From IMG/VR virus record IMGVR_UViG_3300028786_000006, positions 1 to 64,000 of that record: DNA of 64,000 nucleotides. The stretch is one strand, 5' to 3'. Below are positions 7,735 to 15,816 of this stretch, piece after piece (position 1 is the first letter of the stretch; each line of letters begins with the position of its first letter). Under the pieces are notes generated by a model. The model had not been told where the DNA came from. It worked only from the letters and a program-made list of their open reading frames with translations, and ran no database searches. The position numbers and the translations under genes were made by a program. This stretch comes from a virus.

Positions 7735-8676
7735 TTAGAAACTGTTTTCGCTGTCTTCAAAGCGATTTTTGGTGAGCGTTTCCATCTCAGTGAACACCAA
7801 ATCGATGGTGATCTGAGTAGGGGCGTCGCTAGACAGAACCGAATATTCCCCTACCGCCGTATCGTTCACCGTCATGGTCGTCAGCGCGCAGGTACTGAAC
7901 CTGTGGAGCCACTTGTTGTGGTCGGCGCGGATCATGTAAGTGATGTCGAATGTCGATGGGTACAGGAAGTACGAACTACCCTCAGACTTGTACTTGTACT
8001 CCGGGTACATGTGGAACTTGAACCGGCGAATGATCTCGTGGATGACCCGGGACTCTTCCTCGTTGCGGGCGGCAAACTTGAACGTCATCGGGATTTCCCG
8101 GTTGTTCACGCCCTTGAAGAGTGTCTCTACGAAGGGGTTGGCAATCGTACCGGTGTACAGGTCAGCGGCATCCTTCGCGTTGAACCCAGTCAATCCCTGA
8201 ACCATACCAGTGATCGTGTTCTTCGCAGACTCGCCCAGGCGGTTACCCACGTCTTGCAGGGTGATCTGGTCATAGTTCTGGATGGCGTTCATCACGGCGG
8301 CGGCCGTACCCAACTCAGCACCCTGCCACTGCACGCCGTACGTGGAGATCACGTTCTCCGGCATCGGTAGCACCATGCTCTCGATCGTCCGCTTGTAGCT
8401 TGCGGACATCTTCACTTTCGAGCGGATGGAGGCGCTGCCCTCTGACTGGAACACCGGGGTCTCGCCATACGGGTTGGCCTGTTCGTTCTCGATCCTCTGG
8501 GTTGCTTTGGAGGTGAACGAAGAGCCTGTAATCTGGTTGATGTTGAAAAGGACGTAGTGGCCCTGGGTGGATGTAGGGTCGAGCAAGGCCAGAGGGTACA
8601 CCAACTGGGCCTGAGCGCTCGGGTCAGCTGTCTTATTCAGCTTCGCGTATTTCTGTTCTGTAGCGGTCTTGGCCAT
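7735..8676 (-). CDS. 48: gp48-like baseplate tail tube cap
   Basis: 313 aa (T4 gp48 is 364 aa). It carries the family features YVLFNINQITGSS near residue 40, KVKMSASYKRTIESMVLPMP, and a C-terminal tube-like domain (ITIDLVFTEMETLTKNRF). With gp54 it forms the platform on which the tail tube starts. First gene of the - hub operon, with a TAAATA late element 31 nt upstream (8708-8713). Confidence 0.85.
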   Translation of the reverse strand: MAKTATEQKYAKLNKTADPSAQAQLVYPLALLDPTSTQGHYVLFNINQITGSSFTSKATQRIENEQANPYGETPVFQSEGSASIRSKVKMSASYKRTIESMVLPMPENVISTYGVQWQGAELGTAAAVMNAIQNYDQITLQDVGNRLGESAKNTITGMVQGLTGFNAKDAADLYTGTIANPFVETLFKGVNNREIPMTFKFAARNEEESRVIHEIIRRFKFHMYPEYKYKSEGSSYFLYPSTFDITYMIRADHNKWLHRFSTCALTTMTVNDTAVGEYSVLSSDAPTQITIDLVFTEMETLTKNRFEDSENSF

Positions 8677-8707
8677 GTTGGCACCCGTCTAGATAAGTCA
8701 CTGAAGC

Positions 8708-8713
8708 TATTTA
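8708..8713 (-). promoter_or_regulatory. candidate late promoter core (TAAATA)
   Basis: On the minus strand CAGTAAATAGC, 31 nt before the gp48 start. T4 late promoters are TATAAATA at -10 and need gp55/gp33, both encoded here. Confidence 0.55.
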
Positions 8714-8726
8714 CTGGAGACCAGAT

Positions 8727-9191
8727 ATGGCTCGCAATTATGTACAGGGGTTTTTCGTCCCCTTGAACCCAACCAAGTACAAAGGCGATCGCAATCAGAT
8801 CGTGTTTCGGTCCAGCTGGGAGCGCGCCGCTTTCAACTTCTGTGACACTGAGAAGGCTATCATTAAGTGGGCGTCCGAAGAGGTGATTATCCCCTATAGT
8901 GATCCACTCACCGGCAAGCCCCGGCGGTACTTCACCGACCTGTGGATTCGCACACGGGCGCCTGATGGTACCACGGCAGACTTCATTGTCGAGATTAAGC
9001 CTCAGTCTCAGGTAGACGAACCGGTACGCGGGAAAGGCCCAAAGGCCGAGAAGCGACACCAGGAAGCGGTAGTGGAGTGGCTGACCAACCAGGCGAAATG
9101 GAAGTCGGCGAAGGCGTGGTGTGAGAAGAACGGGATGAAGTTCTTGATATGGACCGAGCACCACATCTTCCCCGGCCGCAAGGTCTGGTGA
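8727..9191 (+). CDS. 4: gp4 (gp50) head completion protein, endonuclease-like fold
   Basis: 154 aa, matching T4 gp4 (150 aa). N-terminal FRSSWERAAFNFCDTEKAI and the core PRRYFTDLWIRT...TADFIVEIKP give the PD-(D/E)XK (TnsA-like) layout: E near residue 32, D near 72, E-x-K near 90-92. Head completion is needed before tail joining. ATG at 8727 has GGAGA upstream. The gene diverges from gp48 and ends before a strong terminator. Confidence 0.88.
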   Translation: MARNYVQGFFVPLNPTKYKGDRNQIVFRSSWERAAFNFCDTEKAIIKWASEEVIIPYSDPLTGKPRRYFTDLWIRTRAPDGTTADFIVEIKPQSQVDEPVRGKGPKAEKRHQEAVVEWLTNQAKWKSAKAWCEKNGMKFLIWTEHHIFPGRKVW

Positions 9192-9257
9192 TACGTTTGG
9201 GTGGAGGTTGAGACAAGACCTCAGAGGCGGCACTGGAGGAGATCCAGGGACCAAAAG

Positions 9258-9289
9258 AAAGGGGACTCGGCGCAAGCCGAGTCCCCTTT
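9258..9289. terminator. bidirectional terminator with perfect 14-bp stem and GCAA loop
   Basis: 14-bp perfect stem (9258-9271 / 9276-9289) with loop GCAA on +. It closes gp4 on + and would also close a minus-strand transcript from the promoter at 9426-9454. Confidence 0.9.
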
Positions 9290-9425
9290 CTGTTTGTGTA
9301 AAGTGGCCCCGGTCTGGAAGCCAAACCAACCGGGACCAAACTCTTTCCGTGAGCCGGGCAAGTGTCCGTCTGCCTAGATAATCCCCTTTCCTCTCTCTAG
9401 TACGACCGTTACGGGAATGAATAGG
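9290..9425 (-). ncRNA. candidate small structured RNA in the gp4/gp2 gap
   Basis: The 280-nt gap 9192-9471 has no credible gene. On the minus strand a sigma70-like promoter (9426-9454) is followed about 135 nt later by a strong terminator (9258-9289). Between them a GC-rich hairpin forms from GGTCCCGGT / ACCGGGGCC (about 9306-9342). This is compatible with a noncoding transcript of roughly 160 nt. Alternatively the promoter is fortuitous. Confidence 0.3.
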
Positions 9426-9454
9426 AGTATCGCAGGCATTTGATACAATTGCAA
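9426..9454 (-). promoter_or_regulatory. sigma70-like promoter with no gene downstream
   Basis: TTGCAA (9449-9454), 17-nt spacer, GATACT (9426-9431) on the minus strand, pointing into the gene-free gap. Confidence 0.45.
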
Positions 9455-9471
9455 CCAGCAGATAGTTCGAG

Positions 9472-10200
9472 TTACTTCGACTTGGCGAAAGCCAGGGCGT
9501 CCTTGTACACCTCGTTCCGGCCGGCCTTCTGCCATTGGTCGATGTTCAGAAATAATACCACCTCCCAGACGTTGGCCGGGATCTCAACCAGCTCACTCAT
9601 TACATGGTCGGCCCGGTAGGTTTTCACGCATGGGAGATACAGACCGGTCTGGCTGGCACCCTTGATCAAGTCATACTGCATCCGCAGGCTGGTGCGCGGG
9701 GTGTACTTCTTGGAGGTCTTCAGCTTCAGAAGTTCCAGGAACAGGATGTACCTCAACCGGGGTGGCAGGTAGTGCATGTTCAGGCCGTGAAGCAGCGTCT
9801 TGCCGGCCTTGGACTTGGAAGTGTTGAAGAAGAACGTCACCGGGAATTTATCCCAGTATGGCAGCTTCCCCCCTTCATCGATCGCGTCGTAGTGGTACAG
9901 GTACATGCGCCCAGGTACGATTGCAGACACACCTCTGTGTTTGAACTGCGACGCCTCGAAGAGCTTGTTACGCTGGGCTCGAACGTTAAAGTCCTTTGAC
10001 ACCCGCTTGTAGAACCACTCAGCGCTTTCTCTGGTGTTACGCTGGGCGGTTGCCCCCCGCGCTTCACGGTACTTCCGGATGTAGCGGCGGACGAGGTCTG
10101 GGGTATTTTCAATCTCGCCTTTTGATAGGAGGTCATCCCCTACCACGGCCTTGTCGACCGGAGTACCTTTGGTTTGGACTACAGGTTTTGGAGCAGCCAT
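9472..10200 (-). CDS. probable gp2-like DNA end protector / head completion protein
   Basis: 242 aa. The segment PGRMYLYHYDAI...LPYWDKFPVTFFF (about 96-130), then HYLPPRLRYILFLELL, is characteristic of a conserved T4-like virion protein that I recall annotated as DNA end protector (gp2) in distant T4-like phages. In T4 gene 2 is next to genes 4 and 53, as here. ATG at 10200 has GGAGG upstream and a TAAGTA late-like element 30 nt before it. The exact gp number is uncertain. Confidence 0.5.
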   Translation of the reverse strand: MAAPKPVVQTKGTPVDKAVVGDDLLSKGEIENTPDLVRRYIRKYREARGATAQRNTRESAEWFYKRVSKDFNVRAQRNKLFEASQFKHRGVSAIVPGRMYLYHYDAIDEGGKLPYWDKFPVTFFFNTSKSKAGKTLLHGLNMHYLPPRLRYILFLELLKLKTSKKYTPRTSLRMQYDLIKGASQTGLYLPCVKTYRADHVMSELVEIPANVWEVVLFLNIDQWQKAGRNEVYKDALAFAKSK

Positions 10201-10212
10201 TCTCGGCCTCCG

Positions 10213-10218
10213 TAAATA
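10213..10218 (+). promoter_or_regulatory. candidate late promoter core (TAAATA) for gene 54
   Basis: CGTAAATATGG, 33 nt before the gp54 ATG. On the opposite strand a related TAAGTATCG (10231-10236) precedes the gp2-like gene. Confidence 0.55.
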
Positions 10219-10251
10219 TGGTCAGTACGATACTTATCTTAGGGGCTCATC

Positions 10252-11523
10252 ATGGGCGAAGAACCGTCGTTTTACGACAACATCATGTTTAGCATGCCTG
10301 ACAGTGTGAAGAGCACCGCTGGTAGCATCGGCGCCGGTCTGGATGAGGCCTGGGATGGTGTCAGCGACTACTTCAGCGGCACCCCTGATGGGTTAACCGG
10401 ACCTAACGGCCTGGGGAGCTCTCGAACGCTTACGCCGCTGGACGAGTTCATTGGCCACGTCAAGAAGAACGGTGTCACCCGCCCTAACCGATTTCGCATC
10501 ACCATCCCGTTGCCGACCCACGTGCTTGAAAAGCTTGACCCAGGGGCCGGCGAAGACTCTTCGGCCGGGTTTGTCCAGTCGGCGGTAAAGGTGATCGTGG
10601 GCACTGAGGGTGGGCGCGAAGGTTCAGCTCGAAGCTTGCAGATCATGTGCCAGGTTGCATCGTTCCCCGGTGTCAACGTCGATACCGCAGAACTGAAGGC
10701 CGGCGGCAAACCCAGGAAGATGGCATATGGCTTGTCATACGACAATGCTGATTTCGCCTTCGTGGTCTCGGGTGACATGCGCGAGAAGAAGATCTTCGAC
10801 TATTGGATCAAGACTGTTGTCGACCCAACAACCGCCGCCGTGGGATACTACGACGACTACATTGTCGACATCACCATCGAACAGCTCGATGTATGGGGCA
10901 ACAGCACCCACGGTGTGATCCTTGAGGATGCTTACCCGGTCGTGGTAACCCCGATGGAACTTGACATGGGGTCGGCCAACACCGCTGCGATGCTCAGAAC
11001 CAGCTTCACGTACCGCCGTCAAGTGCCGATGGACAAGGACGTGACAGAGCGTACCGCTTCAGGTTTACCTGGATCGGCCGACCAGTCGTTGTTCGGCCAG
11101 GTCATGGACAACTTCCGCCCGGCCCAGATCATCAAAGACGTTATGAACGGTGACATCAGCGGCGCGGTGAACAAGGCTGCGGATGTCTACATGGACGCAG
11201 TAACGGGTAACTGGGGCGAAGAGCTGACGGGCGTCTACAAGACTGTCAGCGATGTGTCTCGCAAGTTTACGGGCCTGGGCGCCCGCGAGCTGGAAACCAT
11301 CTACGGGGTTGTCAAGGGGGATGTGGCGAAGAACGGTAAGATCGGCCAGGCGGACAAGGCTGAGCTGATGCGAGTGATCACTGGCGTTATGGGTTCCGTC
11401 AAGAAAGTCGGCGGGCCACCAACGGCGCAGTACTCGCAACCGAAGCCATCAACCTTGATTACACAGAGCGCAAAAGACGCGGCGTTGCTACAGCTGGACG
11501 CAGACGAGGGTATCACAACCTAA
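10252..11523 (+). CDS. 54: gp54-like baseplate tail tube initiator
   Basis: 423 aa, longer than T4 gp54 (320 aa). The domain starting LDEFIGHVKKNGVTRPNRF (residues about 63-81) and continuing to about 265 has the tail-tube-like fold of gp54/gp19: MCQVASFPGVNV, DADF-type strands and SFTYRRQVP. A helical C-terminal extension (about 275-423) is additional. gp54 caps gp48 and starts tube polymerisation. Single late gene with its own TAAATA element and terminator. Confidence 0.82.
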   Translation: MGEEPSFYDNIMFSMPDSVKSTAGSIGAGLDEAWDGVSDYFSGTPDGLTGPNGLGSSRTLTPLDEFIGHVKKNGVTRPNRFRITIPLPTHVLEKLDPGAGEDSSAGFVQSAVKVIVGTEGGREGSARSLQIMCQVASFPGVNVDTAELKAGGKPRKMAYGLSYDNADFAFVVSGDMREKKIFDYWIKTVVDPTTAAVGYYDDYIVDITIEQLDVWGNSTHGVILEDAYPVVVTPMELDMGSANTAAMLRTSFTYRRQVPMDKDVTERTASGLPGSADQSLFGQVMDNFRPAQIIKDVMNGDISGAVNKAADVYMDAVTGNWGEELTGVYKTVSDVSRKFTGLGARELETIYGVVKGDVAKNGKIGQADKAELMRVITGVMGSVKKVGGPPTAQYSQPKPSTLITQSAKDAALLQLDADEGITT

Positions 11524-11525
11524 CG

Positions 11526-11559
11526 AAAAGGGGAGCCAGCGCAAGCCGGCTCCCCTTTT
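11526..11559. terminator. bidirectional terminator, GCAA loop
   Basis: AAAAGGGGAGCC / GGCTCCCCTTTT with GC-GCAA-GC apex. Lies between convergent gp54 (+) and the 11570 gene (-). Confidence 0.88.
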
Positions 11560-11569
11560 TTATTCATGG

Positions 11570-11776
11570 CTATTCCGGGAGGATTAGTTCAAGAAAATCA
11601 AGATCGAACACTTCCATGAACTTGAACATGTCAAACACTTTGCCGGACATATCAGGTTTGGATGGGTGGGTGTCGATGCGGACGCCTTTCATCTGGCGGT
11701 TGATCGTGAGTGTAGCGCCGGCTTCTTCGCCGGCGGTGACGCGGTATTGGCGGACGTGTGGTTTAGAACCAGCCAT
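11570..11776 (-). CDS. hypothetical small protein with LDFL motif at C-terminus, 68 aa
   Basis: Small protein ending MFKFMEVFDLDFLELILPE. The FDLDFLE segment resembles C-terminal sliding-clamp-binding peptides of T4 gp55 type. The N-terminal part is short-strand-like and polar. It follows the 44-aa gene and topoisomerase gp39 on the same strand. Clamp binding is inference only; no family recognised. Confidence 0.5.
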   Translation of the reverse strand: MAGSKPHVRQYRVTAGEEAGATLTINRQMKGVRIDTHPSKPDMSGKVFDMFKFMEVFDLDFLELILPE

Positions 11777-11796
11777 TCGGACTTCCGATTGAACCC

Positions 11797-11931
11797 CTAT
11801 TGTTTGGGGTCTGTTGATTGGGCGGTATCACCGAGGGGTGTCGACTGGGCCTGCTTCTCAACGTACGCGCTGAGAGCGATAAGGAGAATCAGGACTGCTG
11901 CCAACATGAAGCCGAAACGCTTGAATCTCAT
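11797..11931 (-). CDS. small membrane/secreted protein, 44 aa
   Basis: ATG at 11931 has GAGGAA upstream; stop TAG at 11797-11799. A basic start (MRFKRFGF) precedes a hydrophobic segment (MLAAVLILLIALSAYV) and a polar tail, so a signal-anchor peptide facing the periplasm is likely. A hairpin-promoter element lies upstream at 12007-12055. Function unknown. Confidence 0.6.
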   Translation of the reverse strand: MRFKRFGFMLAAVLILLIALSAYVEKQAQSTPLGDTAQSTDPKQ

Positions 11932-12006
11932 AACGGTGTTCCTCGGGAACGTTGTAGGACGATAGGGGCGCCAAGATCATCAACATATAGCCGGTCGCCG
12001 TTGTCT

Positions 12007-12055
12007 ATCGTACTGCGGCCGGGCGTTTGAACACAAGCTCTAACGCCCGGCCGCA
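12007..12055 (-). promoter_or_regulatory. 14-bp inverted repeat with promoter-like -35 in its loop
   Basis: Perfect arms 12014-12027 / 12042-12055, loop 14 nt. On the minus strand TTGTGT (12031-12036) lies in the loop and TACGAT (12007-12012) follows after 18 nt. It directly follows the gp39 stop, so it may act as 3' hairpin of gp39 and promoter of the 11931 gene. Confidence 0.5.
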
Positions 12056-12058
12056 AGT

Positions 12059-13939
12059 TCAAGCGACCGCTTCGAGAATACTACACCCTTCGAGCCAGAC
12101 CTTACGGTCGTCGGCGCGCTTGGGGTTGAACGCCAGGTCAATGGCCTCTACATCTTCCGGGGTGTCGACGGTCATGGTGTCCCAGTATTTCGGGTCACGC
12201 AGGTAGCGGCGGAAGTCGTCGAGTTCGTTAGAGCCCAGGCCCTTGAGGTATGTGTGGGTGTGCTTGGCGCCCTTGCGAGCCCAGGCCTCGTAATCTTCAA
12301 CGCTGAAGAACTCGAGGAATTCGCCCTTGGTCGGCACCACCTTGAAGACCGGGGTGCTCAGAAACTTGAGCCGACCCTGTAGAACAAACTCTGGCCAGAA
12401 GACCCAGAAGAAGCAAGTCATCAACCCCCGGATGTGGGCACCATCCTTGTCCGCGTCGGTCGCAACCAGCACGGTGCCATAGCGCAAGTCTTCGGCGTGG
12501 TACTTCTTACCGACGGCCAGACCCAGGATCTTGCAGATGTTGATGACTTCAACGTTCTTGACGATCTTGGCCAGCTCGTTGCCCAGGGCGCTGATACTTG
12601 CCCCTCGCATCGGGAACACGCCGTGGAGGTTGGTGTCTCGGGTTGAGATAATCGGGTTGGCCGCCGAGTCGCCTTCCGCCAGGATCAGGATCTTCTCTTC
12701 GGGGTTGGTACTGTTGGCCGGCTCGTACTTGACAATCTCAAACAGCTCGTTCTTGGCAGACTTGGCCTTCTCCCGCGCCTCGGCCAGCAGGTCAGCTTTG
12801 GCCTTGCGCTCAGCCCACTCGATAATGTCTTTGACGATGTCGGTGGTCAGCAACTTCTTGATGAACTTCTCGCTCACCTTGTACGGGGCGCCGTACGAGC
12901 TGACCGGGGTGATCAGGTTGTCTTTGGTCTGGCTGTTGTACCGGGGGTTGTTGACGGTGCAGTCCAGGAACAGGCGCAGGTGGTTGCGGATTTCGCTCGG
13001 ACTCAGGGTCTGCTTGGTCTTCTTCGCGATGTGGCCTCGAATGCCCGCTATGATCTGGTCAATGACGTACACCACATGTGTACCACCGTTGTACGTGGAC
13101 GTCGAGTTGACGAAGGAGAAGTGCTCGAAGCCCAGGTTGTTGGACGCCTTTGCGATACCCACGCGCCAGTTAGGCGTCGACTCGAAGACATACTCGCTGG
13201 TGAACGCCTTGATGTAGTCTTCGAACGAGCGGATTGCCAGGCGGGTGCCGTTGAAGAACACCTCCAAATGCGGGGCCGTGGCCGCCATTTCGTAGACCCG
13301 GCGCTCGATCAGCTTGACAAATGCGCGGTCGAAATCGAAGTTCAGGGCTTCCTGGTCAGGCAGATACGTGATGCGGGTGTACTTGAGGGGGCAAGCGCTG
13401 ATGACCGCTTCGGACTTCTTGTGCATGTTGTCGGAGAAGGTCATCTCAAACCGCTTCTTGCCGTCAGCCGTCTCAACCTTGAATTCAGTAGAGAAGATGT
13501 TGGTCAGCGCGGCACCCTCGCCGTTTTGGCCGGCGGACTCGGAATCGGCCTCGTCGTCGAAGTTGGTGCCCGCCCGTACCCGACCCAGCAGAATCTCGGG
13601 GACCCAGGTCTTGTATTCGGGGTGCTTGAGGACAGGGATACCGCCGTCGTCATACACAGATATGGAACCCAACATCGCATTCACGTCAACCCGGATGGTC
13701 TTCATGTGCTTACCCTCGGGTGTGAGGGAGAAGTCGCGGCTGTTGGTGATAATTTCGTCAAAGATTTTGAGGGTCGCCGGGACGAAGGTGACTTCCTCGC
13801 GCACAGCCTTGCCGTCGGTCAGCAGGTATTGCTGACTCGGCTCCGGTGTGGTGGAACCGACGTAACGCGCCGGGCGCTTGAGAATGTGCTCGACCTCGGT
13901 GAGAATCTTGACTTTCCCGAGGTAATTGGCTGCGGACAT
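12059..13939 (-). CDS. 39: DNA topoisomerase II large subunit (gp39, fused gp39-gp60 type)
   Basis: 626 aa. GHKL ATPase: FDEIITNSRDF (Glu62, Asn66), GQNGEGAAL lid (about 137-145), then the transducer. Toprim: LAEGDSA (about 421) and DKDGAHIRG (about 500). In T4 the same functions are split into gp39 and gp60 by a mobile-element event; here they are one chain, as in most relatives. With gp52 (not in the window) it makes the type IIA topoisomerase needed for replication. ATG at 13939 has a GGAG upstream. Has its own promoter (13972-14000). Confidence 0.92.
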   Translation of the reverse strand: MSAANYLGKVKILTEVEHILKRPARYVGSTTPEPSQQYLLTDGKAVREEVTFVPATLKIFDEIITNSRDFSLTPEGKHMKTIRVDVNAMLGSISVYDDGGIPVLKHPEYKTWVPEILLGRVRAGTNFDDEADSESAGQNGEGAALTNIFSTEFKVETADGKKRFEMTFSDNMHKKSEAVISACPLKYTRITYLPDQEALNFDFDRAFVKLIERRVYEMAATAPHLEVFFNGTRLAIRSFEDYIKAFTSEYVFESTPNWRVGIAKASNNLGFEHFSFVNSTSTYNGGTHVVYVIDQIIAGIRGHIAKKTKQTLSPSEIRNHLRLFLDCTVNNPRYNSQTKDNLITPVSSYGAPYKVSEKFIKKLLTTDIVKDIIEWAERKAKADLLAEAREKAKSAKNELFEIVKYEPANSTNPEEKILILAEGDSAANPIISTRDTNLHGVFPMRGASISALGNELAKIVKNVEVINICKILGLAVGKKYHAEDLRYGTVLVATDADKDGAHIRGLMTCFFWVFWPEFVLQGRLKFLSTPVFKVVPTKGEFLEFFSVEDYEAWARKGAKHTHTYLKGLGSNELDDFRRYLRDPKYWDTMTVDTPEDVEAIDLAFNPKRADDRKVWLEGCSILEAVA

Positions 13940-13971
13940 GGGGGCTCCTGTCTTGAATTGAACGCCCCAGC

Positions 13972-14000
13972 ATTATACCGGGGCTTGAGGCGTTGGGGTA
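13972..14000 (-). promoter_or_regulatory. promoter for gene 39, consensus -10
   Basis: TATAAT (13972-13977) in the loop of CCCC/GGGG arms; the -35 position reads TACCCC, so the -35 is poor and activation or an alternative sigma partner may be involved. Confidence 0.5.
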
Positions 14001-14004
14001 GTGT

Positions 14005-14457
14005 TTAGCAGTCAGCCTTGGCTAACATGATGTCCCCAGGGGCGGTACACTCCCACATACCCCAGCCCCACTCGAACTCAGGGTCGGTCGCAGGTTCATT
14101 GAACCATTCCCACCGTTCTTCCATGTACTGGGCGTAGAGGTTGCGGGCACCGGTTTCTTCTTTCCACCAGGCAGGGGCTTCCGGGAATTGGTCGTACATG
14201 GTGTTGATGAACTCTTCCACCAGGGCCTTGTCTTCCATCACGATAGTGACGTCGTTATACCCCACATTATGCAGGTTCAACGCGTTGGCGTAGTTGTGGC
14301 CCATTACGCTGGCAACGATTTCGCGAGTTTTCTCAAAGGCCACTTTAATGTCGGCACTCTTGAGGCTACATTTGAAATCGACGAGGGTATCAACACAGAC
14401 GTACACGTGGTACACTTCTCGGATTTCGCCTTGCTTGTGTGTTGGACGTGGGAACAT
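14005..14457 (-). CDS. hypothetical protein of the dispersed paralogous family, 150 aa
   Basis: Same length as the 3366-3818 product and sharing the core GYNDVTIVMEDKALVEEFINTM (residues about 68-88) with it; the C-terminal part is rich in Trp and Glu (EWGWGMWECTAPGDI). The leader CCACTGAGGGCTGAATC precedes ATG 14457. Driven by the promoter at 14493-14521. Function unknown; family relation is by eye. Confidence 0.65.
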   Translation of the reverse strand: MFPRPTHKQGEIREVYHVYVCVDTLVDFKCSLKSADIKVAFEKTREIVASVMGHNYANALNLHNVGYNDVTIVMEDKALVEEFINTMYDQFPEAPAWWKEETGARNLYAQYMEERWEWFNEPATDPEFEWGWGMWECTAPGDIMLAKADC

Positions 14458-14492
14458 GATTCAGCCCTCAGTGGCTTGGTTGGTGTGGGCGT

Positions 14493-14521
14493 ATTATGGC
14501 CTAAAAGATTGAACCACGCAA
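14493..14521 (-). promoter_or_regulatory. sigma70-like promoter
   Basis: TTGCGT (14516-14521), 17-nt spacer, CATAAT (14493-14498), partly inside the end of the upstream gene. Confidence 0.65.
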
Positions 14522-14887
14522 CTGGCTCGGGTAAATTATTTCAAGATCGGAACGGCCTTCCGGTATCCATGCCAATTCCTTGGTGTCGTTGTAGCCAACC
14601 TTCTCTCTGGTCGAGGTTGCGAACGACGGGTAACCGTAGGCGGAGAGCCACTCCCGGCTGGCCATCAGTTTAGCAGCAAACATGTCAACCAGGTCGCGGG
14701 CTTCCAGCTCATCGTGTACTGCAATGATCACCAGGCCGTCGCAGACGATGACTTCGACATTGTACGGGCTGACGTTGGTATAGTCGCTCACCAGGGCGGT
14801 AACGCTCTGCGGGGCCTTCTCCGGGTTACCCCCGAGGGCCGCCAAATCTGTGTGGATGTACCAACGTTCTCGCCTGTAGCTGTCCAT
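14501..14887 (-). CDS. hypothetical protein of the dispersed paralogous family, 128 aa
   Basis: N-terminal RWYIHTDL and core VIIAVHDELEARDLVDMFAAKL (residues about 52-74) match the plan of the 3366 and 14005 proteins: a strand, an acidic turn, then an amphipathic helix. ATG at 14887 has GGGAGG upstream. Own promoter in an inverted repeat (14912-14946). Unknown function. Confidence 0.65.
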   Translation of the reverse strand: MDSYRRERWYIHTDLAALGGNPEKAPQSVTALVSDYTNVSPYNVEVIVCDGLVIIAVHDELEARDLVDMFAAKLMASREWLSAYGYPSFATSTREKVGYNDTKELAWIPEGRSDLEIIYPSQLRGSIF

Positions 14888-14911
14888 GTCAACCTCCCAA
14901 ATTAGACCTGA

Positions 14912-14946
14912 AGTATAACCCCAGAACTCAGGAAGTAAACTCTGGG
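14912..14946 (-). promoter_or_regulatory. promoter with -35 in hairpin loop
   Basis: TTTACT (14934-14939), 16-nt spacer, TATACT (14912-14917). CCCAGA/TCTGGG arms (14920-14925 / 14941-14946) enclose the -35, as in the 2772 and 3289 elements. Confidence 0.65.
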
Positions 14947-14950
14947 CAAT

Positions 14951-14984
14951 AAAAAGGCGGCCCGGTTACCCGGCGCCGCCCTTT
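14951..14984 (-). terminator. terminator of the 15736-15013 unit
   Basis: GGCGGC.../...GCCGCC hairpin followed on the minus strand by TTTTTATT. Confidence 0.8.
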
Positions 14985-15012
14985 ATTCAGAACCCCTCGT
15001 ATTCCTCGCGTT

Positions 15013-15336
15013 TCATTTCCGCAACCTCACGGATTGACCGCTAACTGAGCTCTCGACGGTGACAGAACCGTACTTGCCCATGCATTCGCGAACCGCACCA
15101 CAAAGCTCTGGCGCGTCGCTGATGAAACGATCCCACCGGGAATACTTCTTCTTCCCCTTGCGGATGTTCCGATAGATGTTGTCTGGAACGGTGTAGTGAG
15201 GGTGGTTACCCTTCATCACGCGCTTGTAGCCGCCGGCCTCGGGTTGGGCGATAGAAGCACCCACGTCATTGCTGGGCTCCCCTTCCTCGTCGATGCGGTG
15301 GCGGTAGTTCTTCAGAAAGTCTCCGAAGTCGGCCAT
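15013..15336 (-). CDS. hypothetical protein, 107 aa
   Basis: ATG at 15336 (MADFGDFLKNYRHR) has GAGGAC upstream. Basic, Gly/Lys-rich middle (RNIRKGKKKYSRWDRF), C-terminal Ser/Val-rich tail. The start resembles the F-x-x-F-L pattern of head-targeted proteins but lacks the usual Glu. It follows a conserved T4-like gene. Function unknown. Confidence 0.6.
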   Translation of the reverse strand: MADFGDFLKNYRHRIDEEGEPSNDVGASIAQPEAGGYKRVMKGNHPHYTVPDNIYRNIRKGKKKYSRWDRFISDAPELCGAVRECMGKYGSVTVESSVSGQSVRLRK

Positions 15337-15361
15337 TGTGTTGTCCTCGTGAAATTTCTAC

Positions 15362-15736
15362 TTACCTGCTGGCCAGGTTACCCTCGATCAGCCGGTAAAA
15401 CCTTACGCATGGAGTGAGTTTCTTGAACTCTTCGCTCCCAACATACCGGCCGGTGGCGATGAGTAACGCTTTCAGCTGGCGGTGGAGCTTCTTGTCGACC
15501 TTGAAAGCCAGCAAGCGGGTGGCCGCGATAGTACCGAACACATTGAACACGATGACCACGCAGTTAATCATCAACAGCAGGTTGGTCGTGTCTTTCTCGT
15601 CGACAGCTTCCTTCAGACACCGGTTGATCCTCGACAGGACGTTAACGTCGCGGACGAACTCCTCTCGGGAAGACCCGGCAACAAACTGATAGTTGTCGAG
15701 GGCATAGCTGGTGAAGTTGGCTTGGGTAAGGACCAT
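15362..15736 (-). CDS. conserved T4-like phage protein of unknown function, 124 aa
   Basis: The frame opens at a TTG (15745), but ATG 15736 (MVLTQANF) with AGGA upstream is preferred. The segments REEFVRDVNVLSRINRCLKEA and LLLMINCVVIVFNVFG...TRLLAFKV are characteristic of a small helical protein common in T4-like phages that I know only as uncharacterised. Mostly alpha-helical; the hydrophobic stretch is probably a buried helix rather than a membrane anchor. Forms a pair with 15013-15336. Confidence 0.6.
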   Translation of the reverse strand: MVLTQANFTSYALDNYQFVAGSSREEFVRDVNVLSRINRCLKEAVDEKDTTNLLLMINCVVIVFNVFGTIAATRLLAFKVDKKLHRQLKALLIATGRYVGSEEFKKLTPCVRFYRLIEGNLASR

Positions 15737-15775
15737 CGGTCGCAATCCTGAGACTTTCAGATGCTATACCTTAGC

Positions 15776-15812
15776 CAAAAAGAAAGCCGGCTACCCGAAG
15801 GCGGCCGGCTTT
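15776..15812 (-). terminator. terminator after the Pro/Val-rich protein gene
   Basis: AAAGCCGGC / GCCGGCTTT stem followed by CTTTTTGG on the minus strand. Confidence 0.8.
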
Positions 15813-15816
15813 GGTA

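Noticed and set aside
9300-9471. Possible tRNA in the gp4/gp2 gap (a TTCGAGT string)
   Set aside because: No T-arm stem, anticodon arm or acceptor stem can be drawn around it.
14985-15015. Nine-codon frame MKREEYEGF overlapping the end of the 15013 gene
   Set aside because: Too short and no independent ribosome binding site.
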